NCBI RefSeq assembly: GCF_003674065.1
Contig: NZ_RDBE01000005.1
Coordinates: forward strand, 1-64,000
Length of the DNA stretch: 64,000 bases
Source: Nocardioides mangrovicus
GTDB lineage: Bacteria; Actinomycetota; Actinomycetes; Propionibacteriales; Nocardioidaceae
Reading direction: 5' to 3'
This document shows positions 63,527 to 64,000 of the stretch, piece after piece. The translations under genes and the position numbers were made by a program. Under the pieces are notes generated by a model. The model was not told the origin of the DNA. It did not search any database and saw only the letters and a list, made by a program, of their open reading frames with translations. Each line of letters begins with the position of its first letter. Position 1 is the first letter of the stretch.

Positions 63527-64000
63527 CGCGCCGGGTGGCCGCGGGTCAGCTGCACCGCCCGCACGAGGGCCATCGCGAGACCGAGGCCGGCCAGGACGAC
63601 CAGCGGGGCCACCTCGCCGAACGCGGGCTCGATCGCCACCAGCAGCAGCGGCAGCCCGAAGCCGACGTAGGTGATGACGTAGTAGACGCCGGTCAGCAGG
63701 CCGCGGCGTGCGGGCGGGGCGAGTGTCTCGACGTCGAGCAGACCCTCCCGCAGGCACAGCCCGTAGGCCGTGCCGAGCAGCAGGCAGCAGGCCACGAACA
63801 GCGGGAGTCCTACCGCGGTGCCGCCGGCGGCGGCCAGACCGAAGCCGGCGGCGCTGGACAAAGCCCCGACCACGCCGGTCCGTGGTCCGGTCCGCAGACG
63901 TCGCGCGAGCGCCTGCGCCGCGATCCCGGCCCCCAGCGTGAGCAGGCAGGCGACGCCGACCAGGAACGGTCCGTCGTAGTGGGCCGGCAGCCGGGCGGGC
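63523..64000 (-). CDS. MFS transporter, C-terminal part (runs off the window)
   Basis: The last 158 codons of a multi-pass membrane protein; the start lies beyond base 64000. Four to five hydrophobic helices are visible (PFLVGVACLLTLGAGIAAQ; VVGALSSAAGFGLAAAGG; LFVACCLLLGTAYGLCL; LLTGVYYVITYVGFGLPLLLV; LVVLAGLGLAMALV), with the half-motif ARRGLLTGVYYVITYVGFG typical of sugar/drug MFS members. The substrate is unknown. Confidence 0.8.
   Translation of the reverse strand, partial: PARLPAHYDGPFLVGVACLLTLGAGIAAQALARRLRTGPRTGVVGALSSAAGFGLAAAGGTAVGLPLFVACCLLLGTAYGLCLREGLLDVETLAPPARRGLLTGVYYVITYVGFGLPLLLVAIEPAFGEVAPLVVLAGLGLAMALVRAVQLTRGHPAR

Overview
The window is from a high-GC actinobacterium. 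Gene order and family types point to the Nocardioidaceae (Nocardioides-like), but this is an inference because no 16S gene is present. GTG starts are common, most operon junctions are ATGA/GTGA/TGATG overlaps, and several promoters look leaderless (TAGNNT about 6-8 nt before the start codon). The backbone is the conserved actinobacterial block thrS-HIT-pgsA-pdxS-pdxT-yebC-ruvCAB-yajC-secDF-apt-rel-hisS-aspS-rarA-alaS-ruvX-mltG-aroE-A24 peptidase-aroC-K-B-Q-efp-nusB.

Layout. 1-5531 (minus strand): topoisomerase subunit A (parC-like), an LppX/LprG-type lipoprotein, its partner MFS transporter and a beta-carbonic anhydrase, packed as one transcription unit. 5588-11032: a K+ channel, small membrane and acidic proteins, a DinB-family protein, a LuxR-type regulator with a degenerate receiver, an EAL-DICT protein and a RidA-like protein. 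11065-13395: tRNA-Val(GAC), tRNA-Cys and tRNA-Gly, an aminodeoxychorismate-lyase-like enzyme, an SsgB-like cell-division protein, and tRNA-Val(CAC) next to a duplicated, decayed 3' half of itself. 13566-18350: thrS to pdxS. 18366-20794: an accessory patch (SDR, XRE regulator, BKACE enzyme). 20813-36269: pdxT, yebC, the SOS-controlled ruvCAB, the Sec accessory complex, apt, rel, DUF349, MBL hydrolase, hisS and aspS. 36546-42934: a complete oligopeptide ABC importer. 42991-55581: rarA, alaS, ruvX, mltG, the aro genes, efp and nusB. 55574-64000: accessory genes (GNAT, DUF1206, FAD oxidoreductase, aminotransferase plus sulfotransferase-like pair, MarR-MFS-isochorismatase operon) and the end of another MFS gene.

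The most unusual structure is a set of small palindromic DNA segments. Three lie in frame inside membrane-protein genes (1710-1805, 50577-50700, 62211-62306), where codon use switches sharply to codons rare in the neighbouring genes. Others sit between genes (12277-12297, 22218-22297, 47798-47870, 63465-63526). One 21-bp palindromic word is shared exactly between 12277-12297 and 57721-57741, with a variant at 22266-22297. I found no prophage, CRISPR array, transposase or obvious new multi-gene defence system. No database search could be run; family names come from motif and synteny recognition.
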